A stretch of 6,739 nt of DNA from contig NZ_DAFZ01000001.1 of assembly GCF_002498065.1 (NCBI RefSeq), forward strand, positions 800 to 7,538. Direction: 5' to 3'. Under the pieces are notes generated by a model. The model did no database searches. It worked only from the letters and a program-made list of their open reading frames with translations, and was not told the origin of the DNA. This document shows positions 4,485 to 6,739 of this stretch, in pieces; positions within the stretch are counted from its first letter, which is position 1, and every line of letters begins with the position of its first letter. This stretch comes from Methanoculleus sp. UBA208 (lineage in GTDB: Archaea > Halobacteriota > Methanomicrobia > Methanomicrobiales > Methanoculleaceae). The position numbers were made by a program, and so were the translations under genes.

Positions 4485-5918
4485 ATGGAAGAAGATACTG
4501 GTGTACTTCCCCGGAAAGACGATTTTTCCCAGTGGTACAACGAGATTCTCTGGCGAGCCGAGGTCATGGACGTCCGCTACCCGGTCAAGGGGCTGTACGT
4601 CTGGTATCCCCACGGGTTCGCCGTCAGGAAACGTGCATACGGGATACTCCGGGACCTGATGGACCGCGACCACGCGGAGACGATGTTTCCGCTCCTCATC
4701 CCCGAGACCGAGTTCATGAAGGAGGCCACGCACATCAAGGGCTTCGAGGACGAGGTTTACTGGGTCACCCACGGCGGCAGGAACGAGCTCGACGTGCCGC
4801 TCGCTCTCCGGCCGACGAGCGAGACCGCCATCTACCCGATGTACTCCCTCTGGATCCGGTCCCACACGGATCTGCCCCTGAAACTCTACCAGGTTGTCAA
4901 TACGTTCCGTTACGAGACGAAGCATACCCGGCCGCTCATCCGCCTCCGGGAGATCACGTCGTTTAAGGAGGCGCATACCGTGCACGCGACGCGGGAGGAG
5001 GCGGCGGCGCAGGTTGAGGTCGCGCTCGGCCTCTACCGGGAGTTCTACGACAGCCTCCGGGTGCCGGTGATCGTATCCCGCCGCCCGGCCTGGGACAAGT
5101 TCCCGGGCGCCGACTACACCATCGCGGTCGATACCGTCATGCCCGACGGCAAAACGCTCCAGATAGGGACGGTGCACATGCTCGGCGACCACTTCTCCCG
5201 CACCTACGATATCACCTACGAGGACGCGAACGGGGAGCAGCAGTATGTCTATCAGACCTGCTACGGCATATCCGAGCGGTCGATTGCGGCTGTGATAAGC
5301 GTCCACGGCGACGATAAAGGGCTCGTGCTGCCGCCGGAGGTTGCGCCGATAGAGGTCGTCATCGTGCCGATTATCGTCGGGAAGCGGCGGGACGAGGTGC
5401 TCTCTGCGGCCGGGGCGCTAGAAGAGGAGTTCCGGAACGCCGGATTCGCCGTGAAGCTCGATGCGCGGGAGATGCGCCCGGGCGCAAAGTACTACCACTG
5501 GGAGATGCGCGGCGTCCCGTTGCGGATCGAGGTCGGGCCGCGGGACATCGACGCGAACACGGTCGTCGCCGTCACCCGGAGCGGCAAGAAGACCACGCTC
5601 GACAGGCGTGGCGTCGTCGAAGGAGTCTGCTCCATCCTTGGGGAGTTCGGGGAGGAACTCTCTCAGACGGCACGGCAGGCGATGGCCGACCGGATCATCG
5701 TGGCGGCGACCATGGAAGAGACGGCAGCAGCGGTGAAGAACGGGGTTGCGGTCGTCCACTGGTGCGGCTCGCAGGAGTGCGCAGAAAAGATTGAGACGGC
5801 GGTGGATGCGAGCATCATCGGCTCCGACATCCGCTCGGACCTGATCGCCGTCTCGGACGGCCCGTGCGTCGCCTGCGGCGGGAACGGCACGTCCGCCCTG
5901 ATTGCCCGGACCTACTGA
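4485..5918 (+). CDS. proS: Proline--tRNA ligase, archaeal/eukaryal type
   Basis: The 477-residue class II aminoacyl-tRNA synthetase charges tRNA-Pro with proline in the cytoplasm, normally as a homodimer. Domains in order: a catalytic core with the TSE motif (RPTSETAIY, 109-117), motif 2 (FRYETKHTRPLIRLREI, 141-157) and motif 3 (CYGISERSIAAVISVHGDD, 259-277); an anticodon-binding domain (about 288-390); and the archaeal/eukaryal C-terminal domain with four cysteines, Cys427, 432, 461 and 464, placed to bind zinc. It ends in the Tyr477 typical of this type. There is no bacterial editing insertion. Length and motifs are normal, so it should be functional. It follows the SpoIIM-like gene by 35 nt and may be co-transcribed or use the weak promoter at 4414-4420. 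Its stop abuts the stop of the convergent zinc-ribbon gene with no gap. Confidence 0.97.
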   Translation: MEEDTGVLPRKDDFSQWYNEILWRAEVMDVRYPVKGLYVWYPHGFAVRKRAYGILRDLMDRDHAETMFPLLIPETEFMKEATHIKGFEDEVYWVTHGGRNELDVPLALRPTSETAIYPMYSLWIRSHTDLPLKLYQVVNTFRYETKHTRPLIRLREITSFKEAHTVHATREEAAAQVEVALGLYREFYDSLRVPVIVSRRPAWDKFPGADYTIAVDTVMPDGKTLQIGTVHMLGDHFSRTYDITYEDANGEQQYVYQTCYGISERSIAAVISVHGDDKGLVLPPEVAPIEVVIVPIIVGKRRDEVLSAAGALEEEFRNAGFAVKLDAREMRPGAKYYHWEMRGVPLRIEVGPRDIDANTVVAVTRSGKKTTLDRRGVVEGVCSILGEFGEELSQTARQAMADRIIVAATMEETAAAVKNGVAVVHWCGSQECAEKIETAVDASIIGSDIRSDLIAVSDGPCVACGGNGTSALIARTY

Positions 5919-6374
5919 TCAGCAGGACGGGCAGGTATACGATTTTACGTGTTCGGGGGACGAGATGTCTCCCGATATCGTTGCTTTTCCGCCCAGGAGG
6001 AATATTCTCCCGCATTTTGCGCATCTCTTCGGGAGCAGCCGTTCCCAGCGGCTCATCGGAACTTCCAGAGTGAACTGCATCTTCTCCGCGTCGGCGGGGT
6101 TGCACTGGGTGAGCTCCTCATACCGGGAGAGGACCTGCATGACCTGGAGCGGGTTTGCTCCCTCGCTGCAGAACCGTTTGAAGACATAAAATTGGAAGAT
6201 CATCCACCCGAGGTCGGAGCGCTCTAAGGTCTCCTCGTATTCGCTGCACGTTCCGTCGTCTTCATCGAGGGAATACCCGCAGAGGGGGCAGCGCCCGCCC
6301 ACGAGTTCGTCCAGGAAGACCTCTTCATGGCAGCTGGGACAGGTGGTGTGGGGGGTATGCATTCTGGAAGTCAT
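5919..6374 (-). CDS. Small protein with two zinc-ribbon ends, function unknown
   Basis: I do not recognise this 151-residue protein as a named family. It has CPSC (12-15) and CPLC (29-32) near the N-terminus, forming one probable zinc ribbon. A helical, acidic middle follows (about 45-110, including SDLGWMIFQFYVFKRF at 53-68). CAKC (118-121) and CPSC (148-151) form a second Cys4 set whose last cysteine is the final residue. There are no membrane segments or signal peptide. Such proteins often bind nucleic acid or protein partners, but no catalytic domain is visible. The start at 6374 is preferred because the frame upstream is compositionally non-coding (Pro/Gly/Arg-rich) and a GAGG lies 11 nt before it. 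Met5 at 6362 is possible. Its stop abuts the proS stop. I am fairly sure it is a real gene and unsure of its role. Confidence 0.75.
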   Translation of the reverse strand: MTSRMHTPHTTCPSCHEEVFLDELVGGRCPLCGYSLDEDDGTCSEYEETLERSDLGWMIFQFYVFKRFCSEGANPLQVMQVLSRYEELTQCNPADAEKMQFTLEVPMSRWERLLPKRCAKCGRIFLLGGKATISGDISSPEHVKSYTCPSC

Positions 6375-6400
6375 GATTATACTGGCCTCATACCTTTTAC

Positions 6401-6440
6401 CTTTCAGGGACACAGGGCTGACGCCCCATGCCCTTGAAAG
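6401..6440 (-). repeat. 40-nt imperfect hairpin upstream of the zinc-ribbon gene
   Basis: CTTTCA (6401-6406) pairs with TGAAAG (6435-6440), and GGG (6407-6409) with CCC (6431-6433) across one bulged T. CA/TG and GGGC/GCCC (6415-6418 with 6423-6426) close a TGAC tetraloop after small internal loops. It ends 27 nt before the ATG at 6374. It could lie in the 5' leader of that gene or be the 3' hairpin of a small transcript. Confidence 0.45.
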
Positions 6441-6538
6441 CATTCCACGCGAAATTGCGCGGTCTGTACAATTGTCGTGAGGTTTACTACGTATTGCGCT
6501 CGGGGTGCTCTTATACGTGTCGAATGGGGCCGGTGGAT

Positions 6539-6579
6539 CCGTTCGCCCGGGAGGTTTGCTGTCCGGGCACCCGGAACGG
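6539..6579. repeat. Bulged inverted repeat
   Basis: CCGTTC (6539-6544) pairs with GAACGG (6574-6579). Directly inside, GCCCGG (6545-6550) pairs with CCGGGC (6563-6568) around a 12-nt loop, leaving a 5-nt bulge (6569-6573) on the right side. That gives 12 perfect base pairs in all. Role unknown. Confidence 0.45.
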
Positions 6580-6726
6580 GGGGCCTGCCGGTGCCCATGT
6601 CCGGAGGGCGTCATTCCGCCTGTCGCGTTCGAAACTCCACCGTCTCCTGATCCAGCCCCCGGGGGATCCGGTGGGCGCCCCGGTCGCCATTCCCCCATTT
6701 TCGCACATTCCGGATCCTTTAACTTG

Positions 6727-6734
6727 TGGGGGTG
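6727..6734 (+). promoter_or_regulatory. Possible ribosome-binding site of a gene starting beyond the right edge
   Basis: GGGGGTGA at the end of the window differs in one base from the archaeal consensus GGAGGTGA and lies 5 nt before the edge. A start codon within the next few bases outside the window would make it a ribosome-binding site. Nothing inside the window proves this. Confidence 0.25.
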
Positions 6735-6739
6735 AAGGG

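Larger units (their letters stand above)
6375..6739. other. Non-coding right flank with hairpins and palindromes
   Basis: No gene is supported in these 365 nt. The region is the upstream flank of the zinc-ribbon gene and perhaps of a gene beyond the right edge. It holds a 40-nt hairpin (6401-6440), an imperfect CGCG-AAATTG-CGCG palindrome (6448-6461), an ACAATTGT palindrome (6468-6475), a 41-nt bulged hairpin (6539-6579), CCCCCGGGGG (6656-6665) and three GGATCC sites. CTTATACG near 6510-6517 is the only TATA-like patch on the plus strand, and its complement CGTATAAG is a candidate for the minus strand. I see no tRNA or other known RNA. Confidence 0.5.

Noticed and set aside
4446..5306. 286-codon minus-strand open frame opposite proS
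   Set aside because: The plus strand encodes an unmistakable prolyl-tRNA synthetase, and the antisense product has no recognisable domain and low-complexity composition.
6623..6645. GTTCGAAAC resembling a tRNA T-loop
   Set aside because: The flanking bases do not form a 5-bp T-stem, and no acceptor or anticodon stem can be drawn on either strand.
6375..6698. N-terminal extension of the zinc-ribbon protein up to a Met at 6698
   Set aside because: The added residues are Pro/Gly/Arg-rich, unlike the rest of the protein, and pass through hairpins. The first zinc ribbon begins 11 residues after the ATG at 6374.
6505..6735. 76-codon plus-strand open frame near the right edge
   Set aside because: Low-complexity Pro/Gly product, no ribosome-binding site, and it crosses the inverted repeat at 6539-6579.

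Overview
This window looks like chromosomal DNA of a GC-rich archaeon, most likely a methanogen of the order Methanomicrobiales (Methanoculleus-like). The archaeal assignment is firm. It rests on a glycerol-1-phosphate dehydrogenase that makes the archaeal lipid backbone, on the archaea-typical UPF0179 and DUF63 families, on an archaeal/eukaryal-type prolyl-tRNA synthetase with a C-terminal Cys4 domain and terminal Tyr, and on archaeal-style GGTGATC/GAGGT ribosome-binding sites. The genus is inferred only from base composition and protein flavour.

Layout, left to right. A complete ADP-ribosylglycohydrolase gene reads right (101-973). It converges on a leftward pair: egsA (3033-1951) and, 6 nt after its stop, a UPF0179 gene (1944-1492). 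The 518 nt between the convergent ends hold no convincing gene. They contain a cluster of GC-rich hairpins, a 4-tract G-quadruplex motif and three copies of a TGGCGATA core. egsA faces away from a rightward group: a DUF63 membrane protein (3045-3890), a SpoIIM/DUF95 membrane protein overlapping it by 8 nt (3883-4449), and proS 35 nt later (4485-5918). The egsA and DUF63 start codons are only 11 nt apart, so each promoter must lie inside the other gene. proS abuts, with no gap, the end of a convergent gene for a 151-residue protein with two zinc-ribbon ends (6374-5919). The last 365 nt are upstream DNA for that gene and perhaps for a rightward gene starting past the right edge. They hold two long imperfect hairpins and several short palindromes.

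Most of the window is housekeeping: membrane lipid stereochemistry (egsA), tRNA charging (proS) and two membrane proteins that may be involved in envelope biology. I found no CRISPR array, transposase, tRNA, rRNA or recognisable defence or biosynthetic system. The less-described parts are the structured repeat cluster at 974-1491, the cysteine-rich UPF0179 protein linked to egsA, the DUF63-SpoIIM pair and the two-ended zinc-ribbon protein. All functions beyond recognised families are marked as inference.
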